A DNA stretch of 38,545 bases, from the NCBI GenBank assembly GCA_018303725.1, contig JAGVXP010000020.1, positions 1-38,545 on the forward strand, in the 5' to 3' direction. Below are positions 19,043 to 28,453 of this stretch, piece after piece; positions within the stretch are counted from its first letter, which is position 1; the number at the start of each line of letters is the position of its first letter. The notes beneath the pieces are model-generated. The model made no database searches and was not told the origin of the DNA. It saw only the letters and a program-made list of their open reading frames with translations. The translations under genes and the position numbers were made by a program. Source of the DNA: Candidatus Woesearchaeota archaeon (GTDB taxonomy: Archaea > Nanobdellota > Nanobdellia > Woesearchaeales > JAGVXP01).

Positions 19043-19963
19043 ATGAAATTTAACGGTTTAGTGCAGCAAGTAAACCAACTTGTTTCTAATTATATGTCCA
19101 TGGATATAAGATTGCCTAGATGGCCTTATGTTGTGGCCTTAGTCACAACACTTACTGTTGCACCTACCGCAATTAGCTCTGTAAGGGATGCGGCTAGTAA
19201 TTTTGTTAACAATACAAAAGAGGAGCTAGTTGAGATTATCAACCAACTAATGTCACAAAACGAACAAACATCCAAAGAAAAAAACGCATTAGAAAAGGAA
19301 AGAAGGGAATTAGAAGAGAGACTTATGTCCCTTGGTGTAGTTCCTGACAAGGATCCATGTGATATAGGTATAACCCACAAATCAAGATACTTTTTTGGTT
19401 TAATCCCTGGCAGCACGTATGAAGTTTCAATGGACAAGCTTTTAGAAGAACTTGGGGATAAATATGGAAAGATTGCTTTTAATCAAATACAGTTTTATGC
19501 CCCAGACAGGATGGCTTATACCTTTACCCCTAGAAACGGCGGTACTATAAGGATCTTAAATTATAAAGGCAATGAGATAACGCCTTATGACCCTGCAAAA
19601 GGCAATAAAAGGAAAAAAGACACCGGACCAGTTACTGCTCAAAAAAATGGTAGTTTAAGATTCAAGCCAACATGGAAAATGCCAGATAAAGGAAGCAGCC
19701 ATGCTGGCAGAGCTCCATTCTATCCTATCGATCCTGATACAGGCAGGACACCAAATCAATATACTGTTGAATACAGGGGGCCCAATGGTGATGTTGATTA
19801 CATCCATCTATGTGTTATAAGGACAAGCAGGGAACAAGAAGTTGGGATTATTGCTGCTGTTGGTGGTGTGGTAATTGGAAGTGAATTATTTCCTGAAACA
19901 AAAACATTACAAGATGTAATAGGAGTGCCGCCAGGTAGGGGACCAGGCACTGGCCCAAGATAA
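19043..19963 (+). CDS. Hypothetical membrane-associated protein with one N-terminal hydrophobic segment and a short coiled coil
   Basis: 306 aa; WPYVVALVTTLTVAPTAISSV then coiled coil; preceded by TATA-like tract and GGGGGTG SD-like sequence. Confidence 0.6.
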   Translation: MKFNGLVQQVNQLVSNYMSMDIRLPRWPYVVALVTTLTVAPTAISSVRDAASNFVNNTKEELVEIINQLMSQNEQTSKEKNALEKERRELEERLMSLGVVPDKDPCDIGITHKSRYFFGLIPGSTYEVSMDKLLEELGDKYGKIAFNQIQFYAPDRMAYTFTPRNGGTIRILNYKGNEITPYDPAKGNKRKKDTGPVTAQKNGSLRFKPTWKMPDKGSSHAGRAPFYPIDPDTGRTPNQYTVEYRGPNGDVDYIHLCVIRTSREQEVGIIAAVGGVVIGSELFPETKTLQDVIGVPPGRGPGTGPR

Positions 19964-19988
19964 TCATCAATCTATCATTTTTAAATAT

Positions 19989-22807
19989 TTGGGGGGTTGG
20001 AAAATCAAAAAAGAAATTAGTTCAATTATAGTTATACTTTTATTAATCTTTAATACAACATTTGTATCAGCTTACCCTGTTACAATTAGGTTAACAGCTA
20101 ATGTGGGTGACTTTTATACAGATGTTTACAGGTGTTCTAGCCCTAATTGCAATGGTATAACCTTTTATAGCAGCAATTATGGAAACCCTAATTTATATAC
20201 TGTGGCAGGGTCTGGAACACAATATTTTGCAGAATATGACTATTTGAATTGTTATTTGTCTCAAAAATACACTATGAATTTTACAGGCAGCACAGGGCCA
20301 GGGCCATGGGATTATGATGTCAACTTTGTAAAGAAAAATAGCTGTAATTCAACAATAAACTCTGTTGTTATTTCTGATAATAATGTTGTTGTTGGAGAGG
20401 TTGTTGCAGTAACAGCTAATATAAGGAGTGCTTTTGACGACCCCAGCGCTCCACCAAATAAAGTGCCTAGCGCATTAAACTCATATTTTTCTTCAGATAT
20501 TATTATAGAGCTAAGAATTAATGGAGCAGCTGTTGATACAAGAAACGTAGACATATTTATGGGGGCTAATCAAGATGTTCAGTTAACGTGGATTCCAGCT
20601 TCAACCGGAACTTATAGTGTAGAAATAGTAACTAATGTTAATGATTGTAGCTGCTCTAATTCATTAACATCAACAAATCCTGCTGGTAATATAAATGTAA
20701 ATCCAATCAGCAGTAGTTGGAGATATAACAGCACTTGGTTGGACCCTTACGATTATGTCTCCCAAAGCCAATATGGTTTATGTAATGAAGGTAATGGCGG
20801 TTATTGTGGAGCCCACCAGCCAGGATGGACAAGTTGCGATGATTATGATCAAGATGTATACAGGCCCGGAATGTTTTGGTGTAATCCTAATGATTGCGGA
20901 GCGGATATTTACAGGGAATTTATGTTAAGGTTGCCAGCTGTGACAGGGGATAACGATTGTTTGATAAGCATGAGGGGAGGTTATGATGACACCACAACAG
21001 AGCAGCTAAAGTTTACCCATTCCTATAATGGCAATACAGCTATAAGCACAATAATTGTTCCCGATGCTGGTTCTGGTGAAATTGAATTTACTTTCCCGGG
21101 AACATTCACCTTCCAGACAGGAACAAATTATATGCATTTCACAAACCCGCAGTTTTGTGTGCAATCTGGCAGCGGAAGTGTTCATGTTAGGGAATTTAAT
21201 GTCTTATGCGGAGCAAACACAGCCCCGACATTAGCAGGAATCCCCAATCAACAAACCGATGAGGATACAACGCCAACTTGGCAAATTGATCTGTGGTCAT
21301 ATGCCTCAGATAATGAAGAAACTGATGACCAATTAAGTTTCTCTGTTTCATCACAATCCAATCCAGGCCTTATCTCATGCTCAATATCCTCAAATAGGTA
21401 TCTAAGCTGCGGAGCTCCAGCTCCAAACCAAAATGGGTATTCTGATGTTACTGTTCAGGTTTCCGATGGCCTTTTAACAGACACAACTAATTTTAGAGTA
21501 ACTGTTAACCAGGTAGATGAACTATGCAGCGATGGTATTGACAACGACGGAGACAGCTTAGCAGACGACCTAGACCCAGGCTGTTATGACTCTGGCGCTT
21601 ACAATCCAAATGACAGTGATGAAACAGACACACTGTCTCCAAGTGACAATGGCTGTGCTGATGCAGCTGATAATGATGAAATGACAGAATGCCAGGACTC
21701 CATTGACAATGACTTAGATACATTTACAGATTTATTAGATCCCGGCTGTGCTGATGTGCAAGACAGCTCAGAGTTAAACCCAGCAGTGCAGTGCGATGAT
21801 AATATAGATAACGACTTAGACACTTACACAGATTACCCTAACGACCCTGGCTGTACAAGCCCAACAGATAATAATGAATTAGATATAGCTCCAGCATGTA
21901 GTGATGGTTCAGATAATGATTTAGATGGTTTTATTGACTGGCCTAGTGACCCAGGCTGTATAGACGCAACAGATACTACAGAAACAAACCCCGCAATAGA
22001 ATGCGATGATGGCATAGATAATGCAGATGCTGATAACCTAATTGACATGGCAGACCCTGGCTGTACAAATCCATCAGACACATCCGAAACCAATGGACAA
22101 ATGACCTAGGCTGTACAAGTTATTCGGACAGCTCAGAATTAAACCCATTAATAGAATGTGACGACGGCTCTGACAATTCAGATGCTGATAGCTTAGCAGA
22201 TTACCCAGCTGACCCAGGCTGTACAAGCCCGTCTGATGCAACAGAGACAGACGGTGATTGTGACGACCTAAATGATAATGATGGTGACACCTACACAGAT
22301 TACCCTAACGACCCAGGCTGTACAAGTTATTCGGACAGCTCAGAATTAAACCCAGTAATAGAATGCGACAACGGAATTGATGACGATTTAGATGGCTTAA
22401 TAGATTACCCTGATGATATAGGTTGCGGGACTCCAATAGATAGCGATGAATTTAATCCAGCACCCCCGGTAGAAAATATAAATTTAGAGAGCAGGGATTT
22501 GCGTATCAATCATATTACTATCCCTCAAGATAGTTTTATTAGGCCTGGTGATGATTTAGCGCTTGAGCTTGATTTCGAAAATGAAGGAACTATATTTATG
22601 GATGATGTTACAGTTACTATTATCTCCCCCGAGTTAGGCATAAAAAAAAGGATTGGCCCTTTTGATTTAGACAAAAATGAGGATACAACTAGGACGCTCT
22701 TATTAGAAATGCCTTACTATGTGGAACCAGGCATTTACGATCTAAGAATCACAATAAGCAATGACAAATACAGAAGGGTAAGGCACAGGCCAATTGTAAT
22801 AACCTAA
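19989..22807 (+). pseudogene. Secreted surface protein with Asp/Cys-rich CxDGxDNDxDxxxDxxDPGC repeats, interrupted by a frameshift at about 22100-22110; ORFs 19989-22109 and 22499-22807 are parts of one gene
   Basis: Signal-like N-terminus (IIVILLLIFNTTFVSA). Repeats continue after the TAG at 22107-22109 in another frame (NDLGCTSYSDSSELNPLIECDDGSDNSDADSLADYPADPGC...) and read directly into LRINHITIPQDSFIRPGDDLALELDFENEG. Confidence 0.8.
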
Positions 22808-22815
22808 CTATACTT

Positions 22816-22847
22816 GCGGACAAAAATAATTAGGCATTTTTGTCCGC
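22816..22847. terminator. Candidate stem-loop terminator downstream of the repeat-protein gene
   Basis: GCGGACAAAAAT-AATTAGGC-ATTTTTGTCCGC, 12-bp perfect stem, 9 bp after the stop codon. Confidence 0.4.
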
Positions 22848-22855
22848 TCGTAATA

Positions 22856-22933
22856 TGTCAGAAATCGCAACTATTAATTATAAATACTTGCGATTTCTGA
22901 GCATGCTCAAACACAGCTATGCTGTTTTTGACA
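22856..22933 (-). repeat. Element C: minimal four-way-junction element
   Basis: Minus strand: TGTC | AAAAACAGC-ATA-GCTGTGTTT | GAGCATGCTC | AGAAATCGCAA...TTGCGATTTCT | GACA. Confidence 0.8.
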
Positions 22934-22975
22934 AGCAAAAGACATTTTATTGTCTAAATGTTTATGTCTTTTGCT
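22934..22975. repeat. Inverted repeat abutting element C
   Basis: AGCAAAAGACAT (22934-22945) / ATGTCTTTTGCT (22964-22975), 12-bp perfect. Confidence 0.6.
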
Positions 22976-23037
22976 ATAATATATACTCAACTACAATAAT
23001 ATTTATATAGAAGTTATGACTCCACAATAGTTATAAA

Positions 23038-23096
23038 GAGTAACCACTTTACTATGCTCAATAATCGAAAAGTTTAAATATAAGTGGTGGTTACTC
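23038..23096. promoter_or_regulatory. Inverted repeat flanking a TATA-like tract upstream of a surface-protein gene
   Basis: GAGTAACCAC (23038-23047) / GTGGTTACTC (23087-23096) with AGTTTAAATATA between. Confidence 0.5.
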
Positions 23097-23149
23097 AATA
23101 TAAAAATAAAAATATAGAGGTTTTATAATCTCTTAATGTTAGGTTAAAA

Positions 23150-24469
23150 ATGTTGGGGGTAGGAAAAATGATGAATAAGAAAATGAAGTTGTTTAGTGTG
23201 CTAATGTTATTTGTGATTGGGATTTTAGCAGCAGGCTTTGCAAGCGCTGCTCAGATAAGCGCAATACAAGAGGTAAAAATTAGTGGTGATGTGATAGACG
23301 AAACAGGCACCAATTATATTCTTGGTTTAGAAAGGGGAGAAGAATTTGATGTTAAAGTAAAGGTTAGTTCTGCATTTGCTTTGGATGACGCTCAAGTTGA
23401 AGCTATGGTAAGGGGTTATGACCATGATGACCTGATTGACGACATATCTGACACATTTGATATGAAAGCAGGTGTAACTTATTATAAGACCCTCAACTTA
23501 AAACTGCCTTCAAGAATGGATCAGGACACATACCAGTTGAGAGTTATGGTTTCAGACAGAAACAATACACAAGAAGTTAAGGATTACACATTGGAGATTG
23601 ATACAGCAAGACATAAATTGGAGATAAAAGACATCGTTCTTAATCCAGAAAACGAAGTGCAAGCTGGAAGATCTTTATTAACAACTGTAAGATTAAAGAA
23701 TAGGGGAGAAAGCCAGGAAGAAGACATAAAAGTCAAGGTTTCAATTCCAGCACTGGGAATTAGCGCTTCTGATTATATTGATGAGCTTGATGAAGAGGAC
23801 TGTGCAGACAGTGGCTGCGATGATTCAACTACAAGCGAAGAGATTTATATGAGAATCCCTGTCGATGCTGCTACCGGCGATTACACTGTTAAAGTTGAAG
23901 TTGGCTATGACGATGGTGATGAAAAAGAAACAGAAACAGCAACAATAAGGATTATAGGAGAAGAAGAAACTGCAGCAACATCCGATACAACAACTGCTAA
24001 GACAATAATAACTGTTGGTCCTGAAATCCAGGATATTACAAAAGGAGCCGGTGGAGTTGTCTATCTATTGACAATAAGCAACACAGCTTCAACATCAAAG
24101 ACATACGCAGTTAGTACAGGCGGAGCAGATTGGGCTGATTTCAGCATAACACCAAGCAAAGTAGTTGTTGTCGATGCTGGCGAATCAAGCACAGTTTATA
24201 TATCCGTTTCAGCTAAAGACACCGCAACAGCAGGAGAAAACAGCTTCACGCTATCAATAAAAAGCGGAGAAAAAACACTGAAAGAAGTGGCATTAAAAGC
24301 TAATGTTGTTGAGCCAAAAACAAGCGGATGGAAAACACTCAAAAGAGCTTTGGAAGTGGGTTTGTTTGTGTTGATAGTTTTGCTTGTCATCTTAGGTTTG
24401 ATAATCGGATTTACCAAGTTAAAGGGATCTGAAGAAGAGCCTAAGGAAGAAGAAAAGACCTACTACTAA
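23150..24469 (+). CDS. Secreted, C-terminally membrane-anchored cell-surface protein with CARDB/NEW3-like beta domains
   Basis: N-terminal signal segment (LFSVLMLFVIGILAAGFASA), Ig-like beta domains, C-terminal TM VGLFVLIVLLVILGLIIGF plus charged tail. True start is probably one of the internal ATGs. Confidence 0.75.
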   Translation: MLGVGKMMNKKMKLFSVLMLFVIGILAAGFASAAQISAIQEVKISGDVIDETGTNYILGLERGEEFDVKVKVSSAFALDDAQVEAMVRGYDHDDLIDDISDTFDMKAGVTYYKTLNLKLPSRMDQDTYQLRVMVSDRNNTQEVKDYTLEIDTARHKLEIKDIVLNPENEVQAGRSLLTTVRLKNRGESQEEDIKVKVSIPALGISASDYIDELDEEDCADSGCDDSTTSEEIYMRIPVDAATGDYTVKVEVGYDDGDEKETETATIRIIGEEETAATSDTTTAKTIITVGPEIQDITKGAGGVVYLLTISNTASTSKTYAVSTGGADWADFSITPSKVVVVDAGESSTVYISVSAKDTATAGENSFTLSIKSGEKTLKEVALKANVVEPKTSGWKTLKRALEVGLFVLIVLLVILGLIIGFTKLKGSEEEPKEEEKTYY

Positions 24470-24552
24470 AATATTTTTATTTTTTATATTTCTTATTTCT
24501 ATTATTATTAACTGATGGTTAGCCACTCGCCAGCGTAAGCAGGGGAATTTAA

Positions 24553-26769
24553 ATGCTAAAAAAAACAAATAAAAAATTGGCGCTTCTGCCTCTTGTGTTA
24601 GTATCCTTTCTAATAATCTTTGTAAGGGCAGAAGAAGCTGTTGTAGCTTGCCCCTGCACGCCAGTTGCATACCAGTTTATAATCCAGAATTCCGGTGGGG
24701 ATATAGAGGCTTATAATTTAACTATTGATATCTTCTCTCAATATGCTGCTTTCAGCCAAAAAATCTTTAGCTTAGGGAGCGGACAGAGCCAGCTTGTTTA
24801 TCTTTATTTATCCTTGCCATGCAATGTTTATGGTTTAAATAATATAAACCTGATTGTAAATGCTGAAAAAAGCGGAGCAGTTGACAAAGTCCCATTCCAG
24901 ATTGATATAATCCCCTGTTATGATTTTAAGGTTGAGCTGGGAAATGATTTTTTAATAACTGAAAATGCAGCCCCTTTGGTTTTTAACCCGCATATAGGCT
25001 CATATTCTGTCTGTGAAGGCGACGCAAAAGCAATTCCTGTTTTAGTCACAAATCTAGGAGAAACAGCTGAAAAATACACCTTTAGTCTGGATGGTGAAAA
25101 GTGGTCAGCTTTATACACCAATGCGCTTGAATTACAAACAAAACAGTACGGGGTAACTTACATAAGCTTAGCCCCCCCTTTTGGCTCGGAAGGAAGCTAT
25201 GGCCTGATTTTTGACACAACAAATAGCATAGGTGATACAACACTATTCAATAAGGTTGATATTGATGTTGAAGAGTGTTATTCTGCTTCTCTCAAGCTGT
25301 CTAAAAAGAAAGATGGATTATGCTGCGAGCAAGCCACTTATGATGTCCTTATAAAAAATGATGGGAAAGTTGATGGTTATTTTGATTTGGCTTTAGATGC
25401 GCCTGGCTGGGCCAATTTATCCAGTGATTCTGTTTATATAGGCAGTGGAAAAGAAGCCTCTCTAAAACTGCTTGTTAGCCCCCCCTGTGATACAACAGGG
25501 AAATATAATATTGGTGTTTCTGCATTATTGAGGAATAATAAAAATATTAAATTAAAGGATGGGATGGAGCTGGATATCAGCAAAAAAGAGGACTGCTATA
25601 AAGCAGAGATAGCTGTTGAAGGCAAAACAGCAGTAGGTTATAAAACAAGCGCAATACCAATAAAAATTACAAATAAGGGCATTAAACCAGCAGACTATTC
25701 TGTTAGTTTAGAAGCACAAGACTGGGTCAAAGCAAGCACCAATCAGCTGAAATTAAATCCTGAAAAAGAATCCTTTATCAATCTTAATGTTGTCCCTTCT
25801 GAAAAAATTGAGCAGGGAAGCTATGAAACAACAATTAGATTGGATTATAATAATGTTACATATGTCAAAAAATTTGATATAAGGCTTAAAAAAGAAAATC
25901 CCCTAATTAAGAAAGCCAGGGAATTAATAGTCTATTACCAATATTATATATATGCTGCAGTCTTGTTGGTGATAATTATTATTGCTCTTATCAAGCCGGT
26001 AAAGAATAAGGTGAGGAAATGGAAAAAAAGAAGGGCAATAAGGAAAAAAAGAAGGGAAGAGAAAAAAGCCAGATTGGCGGAAGAGGAAGAGAAGAGAAAG
26101 CGTGAAGAGGAAAAAAGGCTGCAAGAGGAGCAAAAAAGGCTGGAGAAAGAAAAAATAAAAGAAGAAACAGAAAAAAAACAGGAAGAAAAGCTTAGAAAAG
26201 CCGAAGAAAAGAAAGAAGCCAAAAAAACAATAAAACCAGGAAAAAGGATAAGCTTGGCAAAATACATATCTATAATAGTTTTATTAATGCTTTTAGGCGC
26301 GCTTGTATTCACTTTTATCTATTTTGATTTGCTAAAAGACATTAGCGGCTTATTTGCATACATAAAAGATTATATTCCTTACATCATAGGAGGCATCCTT
26401 GCGTTGGTAATCTTGATATTATTTTTGAATCTAATCAGAAAAAGGCCAAAAAAGGGGGAAATTAAGGAGGAGAAAAAGGAAGAGCCCAAAAAAGTTGAAA
26501 AAAAGATTGCCAAAAAAGAGGCTAAGACGGGGAGGATTTCAAAAAAAACAATTAAGACTATTGCAATGATAATGTTGGGTTTGGTCATTTTGGCTGTTTT
26601 GGTATTTGCCTTTTTTTATTATAATCTGGCTGATATAATCAAAGATTACATGGTTTTATACTATACTTATATAATTATAGGAATTGTTGTGCTGATTGTT
26701 TTGATATTTATGCTGAGGCTTTATAAGTCAATAGCTGACTTTCTTATGAGAGAGAACGGGAAGAAATAA
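24553..26769 (+). CDS. Surface protein with NEW3-like ectodomains, multiple C-terminal TM helices and Lys/Glu-rich coiled-coil segments
   Basis: Signal segment; paired-cysteine ectodomain; TM (YYIYAAVLLVIIIIALI), KE-rich segment, further TMs, second KE-rich segment, TMs. Confidence 0.7.
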   Translation: MLKKTNKKLALLPLVLVSFLIIFVRAEEAVVACPCTPVAYQFIIQNSGGDIEAYNLTIDIFSQYAAFSQKIFSLGSGQSQLVYLYLSLPCNVYGLNNINLIVNAEKSGAVDKVPFQIDIIPCYDFKVELGNDFLITENAAPLVFNPHIGSYSVCEGDAKAIPVLVTNLGETAEKYTFSLDGEKWSALYTNALELQTKQYGVTYISLAPPFGSEGSYGLIFDTTNSIGDTTLFNKVDIDVEECYSASLKLSKKKDGLCCEQATYDVLIKNDGKVDGYFDLALDAPGWANLSSDSVYIGSGKEASLKLLVSPPCDTTGKYNIGVSALLRNNKNIKLKDGMELDISKKEDCYKAEIAVEGKTAVGYKTSAIPIKITNKGIKPADYSVSLEAQDWVKASTNQLKLNPEKESFINLNVVPSEKIEQGSYETTIRLDYNNVTYVKKFDIRLKKENPLIKKARELIVYYQYYIYAAVLLVIIIIALIKPVKNKVRKWKKRRAIRKKRREEKKARLAEEEEKRKREEEKRLQEEQKRLEKEKIKEETEKKQEEKLRKAEEKKEAKKTIKPGKRISLAKYISIIVLLMLLGALVFTFIYFDLLKDISGLFAYIKDYIPYIIGGILALVILILFLNLIRKRPKKGEIKEEKKEEPKKVEKKIAKKEAKTGRISKKTIKTIAMIMLGLVILAVLVFAFFYYNLADIIKDYMVLYYTYIIIGIVVLIVLIFMLRLYKSIADFLMRENGKK

Positions 26770-27936
26770 TTATATTCTTACCAAGCCGATTATCTTCAAT
26801 ATTTCATAAATTGTACCTGCAATAAACATTGCTATAAAGGTAAGATTCAGCAGCTTGTTTTCTTTTATGCTGTACTCTGGTTTTCTCTGGCCGAATTTTT
26901 TTGCCTTCCATATCATCAGCACCACCAGCACCCCCATCAATCCTCCTGAAAACGCTCCGGTTATATCTATCACCTTGAAAAACGCATTGTCAATATTTGT
27001 CATTATCATAATCAGGGCTATAGCCAAAGGAAGAAAACAAACCAGAGAAGATGCTAAGTTTTTCTTGCACCCAAAATCAAAGCAGTACATCTCCTTTAAA
27101 GCCAAACCAACAGCTATGAAGCTTGTTGCCATTGTTAAAATCCCAAAAGCAGTCCCAAACAAAAGCATCTTAAAGCCTAAAACAGTTGCTAAACCAAGAA
27201 TCGCCCCCTCTGTTGTTGCGTTGCCTGTAACACCCACAACAATAAAAGCGAAAATCAGGTAAACTACTATAGGTATTAAAGAGCCAATAATAATGGCCTT
27301 TTTCATATCTTCCTTGTTGTTCTTTAATTCTTCCCTTAGCTCAGGAATTGCCCCTATCCCAAGATAGGCAAATAAAACAACGCCATACGGGATAAAAATA
27401 TTTTTTATGTTGAATGATGTTAAATTTTCCTGGTTGATTGAGGAAAATGCCAGGATAAATATTATAAAGCCAATAAACAACAAGAAAAAAACCATCAGCA
27501 GCTCGCTTTCTTCTATAATCCTCAATCCCTTATAAACCAAAAAAGACACTGCAATAAAGAATAAGATAGAGTAAATCAGAGGAGAGCCCCCAAATTGAGG
27601 GGAGAGGATGGCATTCAGGAATTCTCCCTCCTTTATTGTATAAGCGACCAAAGCGCCGTACATGCCAAACATCATGCCAAAAGTCATCAGCTTTTTTCCA
27701 ATCTTGCCTAAATATATATTAGCATAGCCTGTTAATTGATGATCTCCTTTGGTTCTTAAAACAATCTCGCCAATATAAAGGTTTAGAAACAAAATAACAA
27801 TGCCTATCACAATTATATCAATAATTCCTGTTACAAAACCAGCCTTTGCAACAACAAAAGGTATCCCTAAGATGCCTGCTCCGATTACAAAGCCAACCAA
27901 TGTGGCTATTGCTTCTAAAAGGTGTTTTTTTGGCAT
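26770..27936 (-). CDS. Amino acid permease (aromatic/HAAAP or SLC38-like)
   Basis: LLEAIATLVGFVIGAGILGIPFVVAKAGFVTGIIDII; about 11 TM helices. Confidence 0.85.
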   Translation of the reverse strand: MPKKHLLEAIATLVGFVIGAGILGIPFVVAKAGFVTGIIDIIVIGIVILFLNLYIGEIVLRTKGDHQLTGYANIYLGKIGKKLMTFGMMFGMYGALVAYTIKEGEFLNAILSPQFGGSPLIYSILFFIAVSFLVYKGLRIIEESELLMVFFLLFIGFIIFILAFSSINQENLTSFNIKNIFIPYGVVLFAYLGIGAIPELREELKNNKEDMKKAIIIGSLIPIVVYLIFAFIVVGVTGNATTEGAILGLATVLGFKMLLFGTAFGILTMATSFIAVGLALKEMYCFDFGCKKNLASSLVCFLPLAIALIMIMTNIDNAFFKVIDITGAFSGGLMGVLVVLMIWKAKKFGQRKPEYSIKENKLLNLTFIAMFIAGTIYEILKIIGLVRI

Positions 27937-28029
27937 AGCTGATTTTTTATTAAGAATTATATAAATCTTATTGTTATAATCAAAGGATTAGTTGAATTAG
28001 GATACTGTTTACTTATCGGCACCTATTAG

Positions 28030-28046
28030 CAAAAACATTGTTTTTG
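28030..28046. repeat. Small triloop hairpin
   Basis: CAAAAAC-ATT-GTTTTTG. Confidence 0.35.
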
Positions 28047-28163
28047 TAATGTTGTAAACCAAATCCATAGACGATAATAAGCAAGCCCAAAAGTATTAAA
28101 ATGTAAGAAACCAGTCCAACTACCGAAGACTAAACAATACCTTGAATTAGCAAATTATATAAA

Positions 28164-28440
28164 TGTCAGAAACTTTCCACCAGTTTATGTCGGAAATGCT
28201 TTGCATTTCTGAGCACATTAAAAATCCCTTGATTTTTAATGAAACTGGTGGCTGAAAGCCAATCTCATTTCAGATGATGGAAAGTTTCTGAGTGTTTAAA
28301 ATGGCAAAGCCATTTTTAACAAACCAAAAATTCCTTTCAGGAATTTTTCAGTTCATGCTCAAAAACCACCCACATTAATGGGATGGCTTTATAGGCGTAA
28401 GCCTTTCATGCCACCCATCAAAGATGGGTGGTTTTTGACA
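28164..28440 (-). repeat. Element B: expanded four-way-junction element with nested hairpins and a nested partial copy
   Basis: Minus strand: TGTC | AAAAACCACCC...GGGTGGTTTTT | GAGCATGAACTG | AAAAATTCCT-GAA-AGGAATTTTT | GGTTTGTTA | AAAATGGC-TTT-GCCATTTT | AAACACTC | AGAAACTTTCC...GGAAAGTTTCT | GACA. Confidence 0.85.
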
Positions 28441-28453
28441 GAAAAGAACCAGC

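Noticed and set aside
22499-22807. Independent 102-aa gene
   Set aside because: Its frame is open well upstream with the same repeats as the preceding ORF, so it is the 3' part of the frameshifted gene.
26000-26270. Purine-rich strand-asymmetric tract as a triplex/regulatory element
   Set aside because: Fully explained by Lys/Glu/Arg codons of the coiled-coil segment.
25944-26312. 122-aa Ser/Phe-rich minus-strand ORF
   Set aside because: Antisense of a Lys/Glu-rich coding segment; low-complexity artefact.
28164-28440. CRISPR-like array or rho-independent-type terminator
   Set aside because: No direct repeats with regular spacers; located between divergent gene starts, so not a 3'-end terminator for either flanking gene.
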